Assembly: GCA_021432605.1 (NCBI GenBank)
Contig: MU271162.1
Coordinates: forward strand, 9,721-73,720
Direction of reading: 5' to 3'
From: Coniochaeta sp. PMI_546
Lineage: Eukaryota > Ascomycota > Sordariomycetes > Coniochaetales > Coniochaetaceae
Length of the DNA stretch: 64,000 bases
The notes under the pieces are model-generated. The model searched no databases. It saw nothing but the letters and a program-made list of their open reading frames with translations, and was not told the origin of the DNA. Both the position numbers and the translations under genes were made by a program. The number at the start of each line of letters is the position of its first letter. Positions within the stretch are counted from its first letter, which is position 1. Below are positions 26,519 to 35,974 of the stretch, piece after piece.

Positions 26519-27408
26519 GATAATATTATTTCTAAAGTTACCGTTTTAAATAACCGGTCGGTTATTACTTAAAAAAACTAAACGTTATTTTATCTCGATA
26601 GAAAAAAGTCGATTATAAAATCTATCAAAAGTTTTTAATAATAACGTTCGGAAATAAGTAATAGTTTTAAAAAACCGTTTTTTAAAATCCGTTAGATTTT
26701 CGTTCGTCCGTAAATATTATAATTACGGAAAAACCTACGGGTTTATTATTAAAAGTTTAGCTAATAAAAATCTTTACTAATTATATTTATAATTCTTTCC
26801 CGACCGGGATACCTAGTAATAATATAATTATAATTTTTCTAGATAATCTTTATATAAAGGTCGTTTTCGTAATTTATATCTATTTCTCCGGATATTATCG
26901 TATAAATTATGTTCCCGGGGATTTAAAATTTCTCGTAAAACGTTAATTTACTTTTTAAATCGATATTATAATCTGATAGTTATACTTTTAACCTGAAATA
27001 ATAAGAAAATAAATAGCTTTTTATCCGAAAGATATTATATACCTCTTAATATACCTCGTCTTTTCTAACGGCCCGTTTTACAAAAGCTTAGAATTTGAAA
27101 TCGTTTGAAAATATCCGTCTTTATAAAACCGGGGATTTAGGATTTCGTATTATTATATTAAATAAGACCGTTAATAAACTTTTTATACCGCCGTCCTAAC
27201 GTTATAATACTGATATTAGTATTAATTAAGAAAGACGTTTTTATTCCCGTTTGTCTTTTATACTTTTCGGTCGGTTTTAATCTTTTCTAGAAAATATATC
27301 CGGTATTACGGTTTTTTTACCCGGCTTATATTATAATTAAAACTAATATCGCGATAATTATTCAACTTAACGGGCTTAACGTTTGGATAACTTTTACCTA
27401 GTTATAAA
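26519..27408 (-). mobile_element. Gy-gamma segment 1: integrase and RNase H end
   Basis: Minus-strand coding similarity to a third Gypsy family: end of RNase H (K-L-S-K-R-Q-A-R-W-like, about 27350-27400), the linker ending PGK..V-I-P-D-x-x-S-R-K-D (about 27270-27330), and the integrase zinc-binding region and start of the catalytic core (about 26560-26900). The left end is cut by the tail of LINE-5. It continues at 34170 once Gy-alpha-4 is removed. Confidence 0.75.
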
Positions 27409-27799
27409 TGTTACAAACCTACAGGTGACGAAGGACACCCCGCCAATAGATAACGAACATGTATACGAGGCTTATCGTACTACATAGGCAAGGGACCTCG
27501 GGTTACGTGATTGATTATTGTGATCGTAATGATTAGGAAGGATTACGGTCGGTATGATCATAGCTATCGTTATGATTACTACAATCTCTACTAATATATA
27601 GGGAAGAGTCCCTCGGGGCTCCGTTATAGATAGTTCTTGATTACCTAATAATCAATCTAAGTATTCAATCGAGGTTATCATTAAGTAAGATATTTATCTT
27701 AACGATACTAAAGTGAAAATTGCTTGTTATACCTTAACTTACTTACCCTAAATAATAGAACTTACCTTCTGATCTTTAACCTGTCTTGGGATCGTTATA
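27409..27799 (+). repeat. 5' LTR of Gy-alpha-4 (391 bp)
   Basis: Starts TGTTACAAACC and ends CGTTATA (CA changed to TA). It keeps many CA and TG dinucleotides that are TA in its 3' partner, so it escaped part of the mutation. Confidence 0.93.
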
Positions 27800-28749
27800 T
27801 TTTGATTACTCTTATTCGGTAAGTTAACTTTATACCAAGTAGCTAACAATTATATCGACAAAAGGAACCGTTATAATAATATCTAAGGAGGAGCTTGCCT
27901 AATAGGTTACCAAGCTCGGAGCGGAATTGGAAAAATTGAAAAACGAATATGAAAAACTGAAATCTAGATCGGCGGAACCTAAGAACGACCCCAAAACTAC
28001 GGAACGAGCGGCTAAGATCAAGGCCCCGCGGCCGGAACCTTACGACGGGAACCGCGAAGGGTTGTAAGCCTTTATTACCTAGATTAATACGTACTTCTCG
28101 ATTAATAAGGCGGTTTTCGCCTACGAGTACGAAAGGGTAATATACGTAATAGGAATACTAAGGGGAAGAGCTACGGAATAGTACGAACCAACGTTACGCG
28201 ATTAGATAGATAATATTACTAACGATCGCAAACCCGAAACTAGAATATTATTTAATAGTCTCGACAAATTCTAAGAGAAATTCCGCGAGACGTTCGGCAA
28301 TCTTGATAAGACGCGAGCGGCCGAACGATAGCTAATAAACCTAAGGTAGAAAAGATCGGCCGGGACCTATACGGCCGAGTTCAAACGCCTTTTTACGAAA
28401 TTCGATTTAGGGGAAACGGCTTTTATGATTTAGTTTTACGGAAGACTTTATAATAACGTTAAAGACGAACTTAGTAAGACCGATAGGCCTAAGATTCTCT
28501 ATAAGTACGTTATATAAGCTATCCTAATCGATAATCGATTATATAAACGATAGTTAGAAAAGAAACGAGGAAGAGTTACGTAAAGACGGTCTAGTAATAA
28601 TAATACCGCGAATACTAGCTAAAAGAGGTTTACCGCCTATAGTAGTTATTCTAGACTAATAGAACTAGACGTTACCCGGAAGGATAACTCTAAGAAAAAC
28701 AAGAAGTATTTTAACTACGGCAAGTAAGGATATTTCGCTAACAAATATC

Positions 28750-29680
28750 GATAACCTAAAAAAGCTTGGAAGCTAGTCCCCGAAAATAAGGTTCAGGCGA
28801 TAATAAGGGATAGAGAATTCCGCGTTATCGTAATAATACGTAGAGAATAATAATATAAGGTATTTCTTAGACTACCGGGAAAAGAAGTCGACTTGGTAAT
28901 AGTATTAAATTACGATATTACGGACGTAACGTATCTAGTTAGCCTATTGGATCGAGAATGGGACGAAATCGAGGAAGAACAAATACCTTTATATAGAGAT
29001 TACGAGTTAGTATATATTGATTCGGTCTATTATAACTAGATTTCGTAGAATTCGTATATCTTCTACCGTTATACTTGGTATATATGGGAGAAGCTAGATT
29101 ACAAATGGATACTAGTACGAATATTAATAACCAGACCGATACCTTATCCTTATAGACCTAGAGATATCGAAGGATACGAGGAAGTATATAGGAACGGACA
29201 GTACTTATTACTAACGCCGCCCGGAACCATATAATTATAACTTAACCTAACGGGATAGGAGTTCCTAATAGTAACGGAACCTAGACGAAGAGTCGAGGGC
29301 AAGAACCAAATATAAGTTACTTACTTACCCGAGAACTCGGTAAGACAAACGGGACGACTAGGATATTCGGTATTAGAAATCGTAACGTAGATTACGACGA
29401 AAGGAGAATCGACCGAAGAGTTCTAGATACGATAATACCGTATTAGCGCGTAGGTCGATACGTACTTGGCGAGTTACCGGGGTTATAAGTTACAAATATA
29501 AAGGAGGGTCGAGGAATTGGTATAAGAAACGGACCAAATAGATAAACGTTTGGATAGATTGCTAGGCCCCGAGCCGGAAATAAAAAAGGAAGAGAACGGG
29601 GAACCGTCAGAACCTTCCTTAAGGGCCAAGGACAAACCTAAATACTACGGTATTTCGTTCCGAAGATTAGAGAAACGGTC
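28750..29680 (+). other. Unassigned domain between zinc knuckle and protease (Gy-alpha-4)
   Basis: About 310 codons in the gag frame, with aromatic and acidic stretches (for example EEEQIPLYRDYELVYIDSVY near 28972) and a basic end (FRRLEKRSKND near 29658). Ty3/Gypsy elements usually place protease soon after the nucleocapsid. An equivalent of similar size lies in Gy-beta-2 (about 56270-57620), ending in a similar basic stretch (LKNEKDRLQKDY-like). Function unknown. Confidence 0.55.
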
Positions 29681-29722
29681 AAAAAACGACAAACGTCGAT
29701 TATAAAGGGATTATATCGACGT
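29681..29722 (+). promoter_or_regulatory. -1 ribosomal frameshift signal at gag/pol (Gy-alpha-4)
   Basis: Slippery heptamer A AAA AAC at 29681-29687, in register with the gag frame (codons tca aaa aac), then a 5-nt spacer and a stem-loop: ACGTCGAT at 29693-29700 and ATCGACGT at 29715-29722 around a 14-nt loop. The pol frame downstream is exactly -1 relative to gag. The same arrangement is in Gy-alpha-1, -3, -5 and -6. It fits the classical X XXY YYZ rule; in vivo use is inferred. Confidence 0.8.
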
Positions 29723-32700
29723 AATATAGAAAGATCCTTATATACGACCGTAAGAGTTGAATATTTACGAGTTACGATTAATATATAAGGAAATAATACC
29801 TAGGTAATGATAGATAACGGAATATAAGGAAATTATATCTCGCCAAATCTCGTTAACATATTACGATTACCTTAGAAAAAGAAGGACGAGCCCTACCGAC
29901 TTAGAACTATTGATAGAAACCTTATCGATTATGGATAAGGACTAGTAGATATAGAGATTACGCCCCTTCAAGTTACTATCCAAGGTTATGATTAAGAGAT
30001 AACGTTCGATATTACGGAAATCTTATCGTACGGTATAATACTAGGGATACCTTGGTTACGAACGAGTAATCCCCGAGTTAACTAGAGAATAGGCTAACTT
30101 TAGTAGGATACGCCAAAAAGAGAGTTAGCCTCTATAGAGAGCGGACCTTACGGGGAAAAGCTTATACGTAGCTTTAGAAGAGTTCTGATAATTTACGAAA
30201 CGATTATAGAAACTCAGTTTATATCGACGCGAACGATTCCGAAGGAATACTATCGATATAACAAACTATTTAAGCCCGAGCTTGAGATAAGATTACCTAA
30301 ATATAATCATTAGGATTACGAGATCAATCTTTAGCTAGGTAAGGAGCCCGGATTTCATAAGATTTACCCTTTTAACGACTTATAGTTATAAACGTTAAGA
30401 GAATATATTGATAAAAATCTAAAGAAAGGTTATATTCGACTATTATAATTACTAGTAGGATACCTTATCCTATTCGTACCTAAGAAAAACGGGAAATTAC
30501 GTCTCGTTATAGACTATCGATAGCTTAATAATATTACTATCAAAGATCAGGGACTATTGCTTTTTATATCCGAATTAAGAGATCGGTTGTATAAGGCCCG
30601 ATAGTTTATTACCCTAAACCTTAAGGGAATATATAACCTAATACGAATTAAGGAAAGAAATAAGTAAAAGACGGTATAGCGATCTAGGTTAGGATAATAC
30701 GAATATTATATTATGCTTTTCGGGCTCGCTAACGTACCGGCTTTTTTCTAAAGGATAATCAACTACGTATTTCGAAGGTAGTTGGACGACTTCGTCGTCG
30801 TATACCTCGATAATATCTTAATCTATTCGGAAGACTTCGAGTAATATAAGAAATACGTCTACCTCGTCTTATAGGTATTATAAGACGCGAATTTATTGGT
30901 CGAACCCGAGAAATACGAATTTTACTAGTAAAAAGTGAAATTTCTCGGTTACGTTATATTACCAGGCTAGTTCGAGATAGACCTAAATAAGCTAAAGGTT
31001 ATTAAGGAATAGCCCGTATTAGAAACGGTTACGGGAGTACGAGCCTTTCTAGGGATTACTAACTTCTATCGGAAGTTTATCAAAGATTATAACAAGATCG
31101 TAATACCCCTTACCAACCTTACCAAGAAAGATTTAAGGTTCGAATAAACCTCGAAGGAGGAGGAGGCGTTCTAGGAACTTAAGAGGAAGATCTTAAGCTA
31201 GCTAGTACTAGTTATTACGGATCCCGAGAAACCTTACGAAATAGAAACCGATACGTCGGAGTTCGTATTCGGAAGCCAGTTAGGATAAAAAGACGAATAA
31301 GGAAGATTATACCTAATAGTATTCTTCTCGAAAAAGCTAAATGGACTAGAACTCAATTATAGTATACTAGATAAGGAACTGATAGCTATTATTAAGGCGT
31401 TTAAAGAATAGAAATATTATCTTATAAGAACGAGATATAAGGTAAAAGTCCTAATAGATTATAAGAATCTTATTACGTTTATTTCTACGAAAGAACTTAA
31501 TAAGCGACAAATTAGATAGTATAAGTTCCTTACCGATTTCGATTTCGAAATTATATATAGGAAGGGAAATAAAAATGGTAGAGCGGACGTTCTTAGTCGA
31601 CGAAAAGATTTAAAACCGGAAAAAGAAATACGTTCGGCGAACTTCTTTAGGACTAATCAACAAGGGAACCTTAAACTTGATATATAGATCGGAACGATAT
31701 AGAACGTAAAACCCGAAAAGTAGTAGGCGGAAAAGATTAAGAAATACCGGAAGAAAAAAATAAAAGCGGATATTACCTTTATACTTCCGTTATACTACGG
31801 TTTACCCCAGTTCCGAAATAAGGTATACGTACCTAACGAATTACGGAAGGAACTAATAAAAGAGTTCTACGAATATCCGTTATATAGATACTAAGGAATC
31901 TATAAGATTAAAGAACGCGTACGGCGGACCTACGACTTTCTAAGACTAGATAAAGTAGTTAGATAGGTAGTCGGCGAATACGATAAGTATAACAAAGCCA
32001 AGTCAAATAGATATAAGTTATACGGGCTATTACAACCTATATAACTACCGGAGAAACTATAGGAAATAGTCACGATAGACTTTATCGTTAAACTATTAGT
32101 ATCAAAGGAACTTATGATTAGGATCGCTTACGATAGTATATAGGTAGTTATAAACAAACTTTCCAAATACGCGTATTTTATACCGTATAAGGAAGCAAGT
32201 ATAGCGGAAGATATAACCTACGCCTTTTTAAAGGTAGTAGTAAACCAATATAAACTACCCAAATAATTTGTTACCGATAAAGATAAATTGTTTACTTCGA
32301 AGTTCTAGATAACGTTGATACGATAAATTGGAATCAAATATAAATTGTTAACGTCGTTCTACCTATAGACGGATAGGTAAATAGAACGAACAAACTAGAC
32401 CCTTAAGTAATATCTAAGGATATATGTTAACGAAAAACAAGATAATTGGGTTAGGTAGCTACTAGTGGTATAATGGGCCTATAATAGTATACCAAGCGAA
32501 ACGCTAAACGGGTATTTACCGTTCTTTGTCAACTACGGTTATAAGCCTACTATAAGGGAAATACTAGGAGAAGGACTAATACCGTTGGATCCAAAGCTAT
32601 TATAAGCAAAATATACCGCGGAACAAATAAAGCTATTTTATAAGAGGCTTCGCGGATATATAGAACTATTTAACCTACGAATAACACGATACGTAAACCA

Positions 32701-33136
32701 GAAAAGGTTAAAAGGACCAACCTTACGGGAAGGAGATAAAGTTTACTTCGTACGACGAAATATTAAAATAAAACGACCAAACGATAAACTAGATTGGAAG
32801 AAAATCGGACTATTCAAGATCAAGAAAAAATTGTCTGATTTGAATTATAAATTCCAACTACTAACGAATATACGTATTTACCTAGTATTTTATATCTCGC
32901 TTTTCGAACTAGTACTTAGGAACGCGAAATTAATAATAAATATTAAAATTGAACTAATATAGGAATACGAAATGGAAAAGATCCTTGGGTATAAAAAGGA
33001 AGGGAACGTAGACTTCTATTACGTCAAATGGAAGAATTACGACGACTCGGAAAACACGTGGGAACCGGAAGCTTATCTTACGAATTATTAGCAATTGTTA
33101 TAGGAATTCCGTATTATAGTAATATTATTGCTTTAA
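29687..33136 (+). pseudogene. Gy-alpha-4 pol: protease, RT, RNase H, integrase, chromodomain
   Basis: Single frame (-1 to gag). Protease active site D-S-G reads D-N-G at 29813-29821, and its ILGIPWL motif is at about 30040. In the reverse transcriptase, Y-L-D-D reads Y-L-D-N at 30803-30814. RNase H and the linker ending ADVLSRR follow at about 31200-31610. Integrase has its HHCC zinc region (H and C mostly Y) at about 31860-32000 and D, D, E positions at about 32080, 32280 and 32385. A chromodomain (KKEGNVDFYYVKWKNYDDSE) lies at 32966-33105. The frame ends at TAA 33134-33136 and overlaps the antisense ORF by 23 nt. Confidence 0.88.
32966..33105 (+). other. Chromodomain of Gy-alpha-4 integrase
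   Basis: About 46 residues with the aromatic-cage pattern of chromodomains: Y-V-K-W, then W-E-P after a D-S-E-N-T loop. In chromoviruses this C-terminal module binds histone H3 methyl-lysine marks and steers insertion to heterochromatin, which agrees with the nesting seen here. Unlike most of the element this stretch keeps its Trp codons. The same domain is in Gy-alpha-5, -6 and Gy-beta-2. Confidence 0.85.
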
Positions 33137-33668
33137 AAATCGAAGGGGATAGTATTACGTCGCCGTAAACTACGTCTTAGCCTAAAATAAAGTCGTCGTC
33201 AAAGGAAAAGGACGTGGCGGAAGGTAGACGGTTCTCGGTAACTCTTATTACCTCGCGATCGGCTTCCTCTTTCTCGACCCGTTCCAATTCCTCTATATTC
33301 GTTATACTTTTGCGGATAGCACGTATCATTTTCTCAAACTATATTTTTTTCTAAACGCGAAGACGTTAAACCTTGGTTTCGGCCTATTTAACTTCTTTTT
33401 CTAGCTTACGGAATTGCTCCTTGATTTTTATAAGCTCCTCGTTAGAAAGATCTTGGACGTCGTACCGCGAGCGACCCGAACGAACGTATTCCGTATATCG
33501 GAAAGAATCCTTTTCGGAAACTTGATAAGATACGAGGCCGCGTTTCTCGTAGTTCGAATACGAAAGTATCTCGACGGCGTTAGAAAAGATAGCTATTAGT
33601 AAGGCGATACGACGGTCGTTTGAGGATTTGGAAGATTTCTTTTGTTTCTATATACTACGGTTAGATAT
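33114..33668 (-). pseudogene. Antisense ORF between chromodomain and 3' LTR (Gy-alpha-4)
   Basis: Minus-strand frame of 185 codons, from an ATA at 33668 (ATG hit by RIP; ATG in Gy-alpha-5) to TAA at 33114-33116. Interruptions are few and all TAG/TAA at positions compatible with Gln or Trp. The second half is rich in E, K and R in a coiled-coil-like pattern (IEELERVEKEEADREV), then TSFSFDDDFI. It is convergent with pol and overlaps its end by 23 nt. Alignment with Gy-alpha-5 keeps both ends and the frame, while the middle differs strongly. It matches no family I recognise. Confidence 0.62.
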
Positions 33669-33759
33669 GATAACGATATAGAAGGGAAAACCTTCGGACG
33701 TAACTTATATAGGCTATTGGTATTACTTATAAGAAATACTAGGCCTTGAAGACAATAGC

Positions 33760-33778
33760 CAAAGGAAGAAGGGGATAA
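33760..33778 (+). other. Polypurine tract before the 3' LTR (Gy-alpha-4)
   Basis: A-AAGGAAGAAGGGGATA-like purine run directly before the LTR start at 33779, the place and composition of a plus-strand primer. Gy-alpha-6 has a matching run before 48519, and Gy-alpha-5 has one on the minus strand just after 35285. Confidence 0.75.
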
Positions 33779-34169
33779 TATTACAAACCTATAGGTAACG
33801 AAAGATACCCCGCCAATAGATAACGAATATATATACGAGGTTTATCGTACTATATAGGTAAGGGACCTCGGGTTACGTAACTGATTATTATAATCGTAAT
33901 GATCAGGAAGGATCACGGTCGGTATAATCATAGCTATCGCCATAATTACTATAGTCTCTACTAATATATAGGGAGGAGTCCTTCGGGGCTCCGTTATAGA
34001 TAGTTCTTGATTACCTAGTGATTAATCTAAGTATTCAATCGAAGTTATTATTGAGTAAGATACTTGTCTTAACGATACCAAAGTAAAGATTGCTTGTTAT
34101 ACCTTAACTTACTTACCCTAAGTAATAGAACTTACCTTCTGATCCTTAACCCGTCTTGGGATCGTTATA
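33779..34169 (+). repeat. 3' LTR of Gy-alpha-4 (391 bp)
   Basis: Same length as the 5' LTR but with more TA in place of CA and TG, including its first dinucleotide (TG to TA). The target duplication ataaa follows at 34170-34174. Confidence 0.93.
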
Positions 34170-34897
34170 ATAAAGTATTATAGGTTCTGATAATCTATTA
34201 AGACTATAAACGGGGTATAACTTTATAATTCTACGTTTTATTATTCCAAATAATAAATAATCGCGAATATTTCTTTATCGTAAATAGGGTAATTAACTTT
34301 AACCGTATTTAGTTTTTAAGAATAGTAAATTACTACCTTTTTCCGCCTTTCGCTATCTTTTTATATTAGGGTTTCGCTAAAAGTAAAACCGGAATAATTA
34401 ACTTTTACGAAAGTAATCTTTTCCGGGTTTTAATACGTAAATATCGGAACGGAAATAAATAATTATCTTAACTTGTTAAAGGCCGTTTATTATACTAGCC
34501 TTTAAACGAACCGTACGTTTTTACTAGTTAGTATTATAAATATAATAACTATTTCGGAAAAGTTAGGAATAAATATACGGTAATAATTATTAAACCTTAC
34601 GAAATTATAGACTTTTATAATAAAAGTTAAAACTTCCTATTCGATAATTACCCGTACGTTCTTAAGATCTATTATTATTCTTACCCCCGATTTTACGATA
34701 AACCCTAAATACTTTACTTTACTTTCTTAACGGCGAACTCGTATTTCTCTAAATCTAAATAAAGGCCTACCTTTTATAAACGGAATAATACCTTCTATAC
34801 TTACGTATAATAGTCCGCTTTATTACCGTAGGTATATATAAATATATCGTTTATATAAGTAATATAAATATCGTTTAAAAAGCCGCGTAATATAATA
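34170..34897 (-). mobile_element. Gy-gamma segment 2: RNase H and RT C-terminus
   Basis: Minus strand: end of the reverse transcriptase with Y-I-N-D-I-F-I-Y (a Y-x-D-D box) at about 34835-34870, a YLGFIVK-like motif at about 34690, an FxNYYRxFIPNFSE-like stretch at about 34560, and RNase H (YDKEIFAIIYYLE) at about 34240. Joined to 27408 across the ataaa duplication the RNase H frame reads on without a break. Joined to 41669 across taata the RT does the same. Confidence 0.8.
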
Positions 34898-35285
34898 TGT
34901 AACGATCCTAAGACGGGCTAAGGATCAGAAGGTGAGTTTTGTTACTTAGGGTAAGTAAGTTAAGGTATAACAAACAGTCTTTACTTTGGTATCGTTAAGA
35001 TAAGTGTCTTACTTAATGATAACCTCGATTGAATATTTAGATTGATTATTAGGTGATTAAGAACTATCTGTAACGGAGTCCCGAAGGACTTTTTCCTATA
35101 TAATTAAATGAATGTAGTAATACGGGTGATATACCCGTATCCTCTATATTATGATACGGCTACTACGAGCGTATCCTGAATATTAGTCACGTGACCTAGG
35201 GTTCCTGGTTTATGTAGTGCGATACGCCTTATATACCTGTTTATCTATTGGCGGGGTATCTTCCGTCACCCGCGGGTTTGTAACA
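34898..35285 (-). repeat. 3' LTR of Gy-alpha-5 (388 bp), lightly mutated
   Basis: Begins TGTAACGATCC and ends GTTTGTAACA on the plus strand, so both true TG/CA termini survive. It contains an inverted repeat ATACGGGT-GATAT-ACCCGTAT at 35120-35140 and the palindrome GTCACGTGAC at 35186-35195. Both recur in the other LTR. Confidence 0.93.
35186..35195. promoter_or_regulatory. GTCACGTGAC palindrome (E-box core) in LTR U3
   Basis: Ten-base palindrome with a CACGTG core, the type of site bound by fungal bHLH proteins. It stands about 91-100 bp inside the LTR in element orientation, in the U3 part unique to this LTR type. It is intact at 41569-41578 in the partner LTR although CA and TG are RIP targets. 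Function not tested. Confidence 0.45.
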
Positions 35286-35395
35286 TTATCCCCCTCCTCT
35301 TTTGGCCATTGTTTTCAAGGCCTAGTGCTTTTTATAAGTAGTACTAATAGCCTATGTGAGTTGCGTCCGAAGGTTTCCCCTTCTTTATCGTTATC

Positions 35396-35974
35396 ATGTC
35401 TGACCGCGGTATATAGAAGCAAATAAAACAAACGAAAAGTTCTATAAAGCGAAAGTATAAACTGCTTTCTACCTTATCGGGTATAGAGTCCGACATTATG
35501 CCTTCCTGTTCGAACTACGAAGAAAAGGGCCTTATAACCTACGAGGTTTCTCCCTTTAATCCTAACCGTTGTATTCCTTACGTTTAGGGATCGTTATCCT
35601 ACTACGACGTCTACGATTTCTTAATACGTAACCTGGAACGGGCGGGGAAATAGTTTTACGTTTACGAGGCTGTTCTAGAGCAGGCGGAGGAAGAGCTTTA
35701 GGTATAGCTTCGGAAAATCGAACGCCTTCGTAAACAGAAGAAAATATGGTTTGAAAAGATGATACGTACTATCCGTAGAGGTATAACGAGTATAGAGGAA
35801 TTAGAACGGGTTGAGAAGGAGGAAGCCGAGCGCGAGGTAACGAGAGTTACCGAGAACCGTCCGCCTTCCGTTACGTCCTTTTCCTTTGACGACGACTTTA
35901 TTTCAGGTTGGGACGTAGTTTACGGTAACGTAATATTATCCCTTTCGACTCTTAAGGCAATAATATTATTATAG
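35396..35974 (+). pseudogene. Antisense ORF of Gy-alpha-5, nearly intact
   Basis: Starts with ATG (MSDRG) 111 bp inside the 3' LTR border and runs 192 codons to TAG at 35972-35974. There are only five in-frame stops, all TAG at plausible CAG/TGG positions, and the last 72 codons (from 35759) are fully open. The protein is small and charged: a basic N-terminus, a YDV(Y/Q)D segment near the middle, a long E/K/R-rich helix (LEQAEEEL..., IEELERVEKEEAEREV) and a C-terminus with FSFDDDFISGWDVVYGN. It is convergent with pol (ends at 35952), overlapping by 23 nt. Transcription would start in or near the 3' LTR, against the element. No family recognised. Confidence 0.68.

Larger units (their letters stand above)
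27879..29810 (+). pseudogene. Gy-alpha-4 gag with a long C-terminal extension
   Basis: One frame from 27879 (ATA, an ATG hit by RIP; the same start is inferred in Gy-alpha-5) to TGA at 29808-29810. A coiled-coil-like start (ELEKLKNEYEKLK, about 27925) leads into a retroviral-type capsid region and a CCHC knuckle at 28707-28748, where C, C, H and C read Y, Y, Y and Y with exact spacing. After the knuckle the frame continues for about 350 codons with only TAA/TAG interruptions; this part is not recognised. The stop overlaps an ATG of pol as ATGA, but pol is more likely reached by frameshifting at 29681. Confidence 0.82.
27409..34169 (+). mobile_element. Gy-alpha-4: complete 6.76-kb Gypsy chromovirus
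   Basis: Both LTRs are 391 bp (27409-27799, 33779-34169) and a perfect 5-bp duplication, ataaa, stands at 27404-27408 and 34170-34174. Order: LTR, gag with zinc knuckle, a long post-gag region, protease, reverse transcriptase, RNase H, integrase, chromodomain, an antisense ORF, polypurine tract, LTR. It sits inside Gy-gamma and, after Gy-alpha-5, is the least RIPed copy, yet every ORF carries stops and mutated catalytic residues. No clear tRNA primer site follows the 5' LTR. Confidence 0.95.

Noticed and set aside
27800-27830. tRNA primer-binding site or Tf1-like self-priming site after the 5' LTR of Gy-alpha-4
   Set aside because: No TGG-type tRNA complement follows the LTR. A short TGATCA-containing match to the LTR is palindromic and too short to support self-priming.
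33414-33599. Plus-strand 61-codon frame in Gy-alpha-4
   Set aside because: It lies opposite the antisense ORF and is not kept in Gy-alpha-5; the antisense frame is the one conserved among copies.
35217-35426. 69-codon plus-strand frame starting in the Gy-alpha-5 LTR
   Set aside because: It spans the LTR end, polypurine tract and leader in a frame different from the antisense ORF, with no support in other copies.
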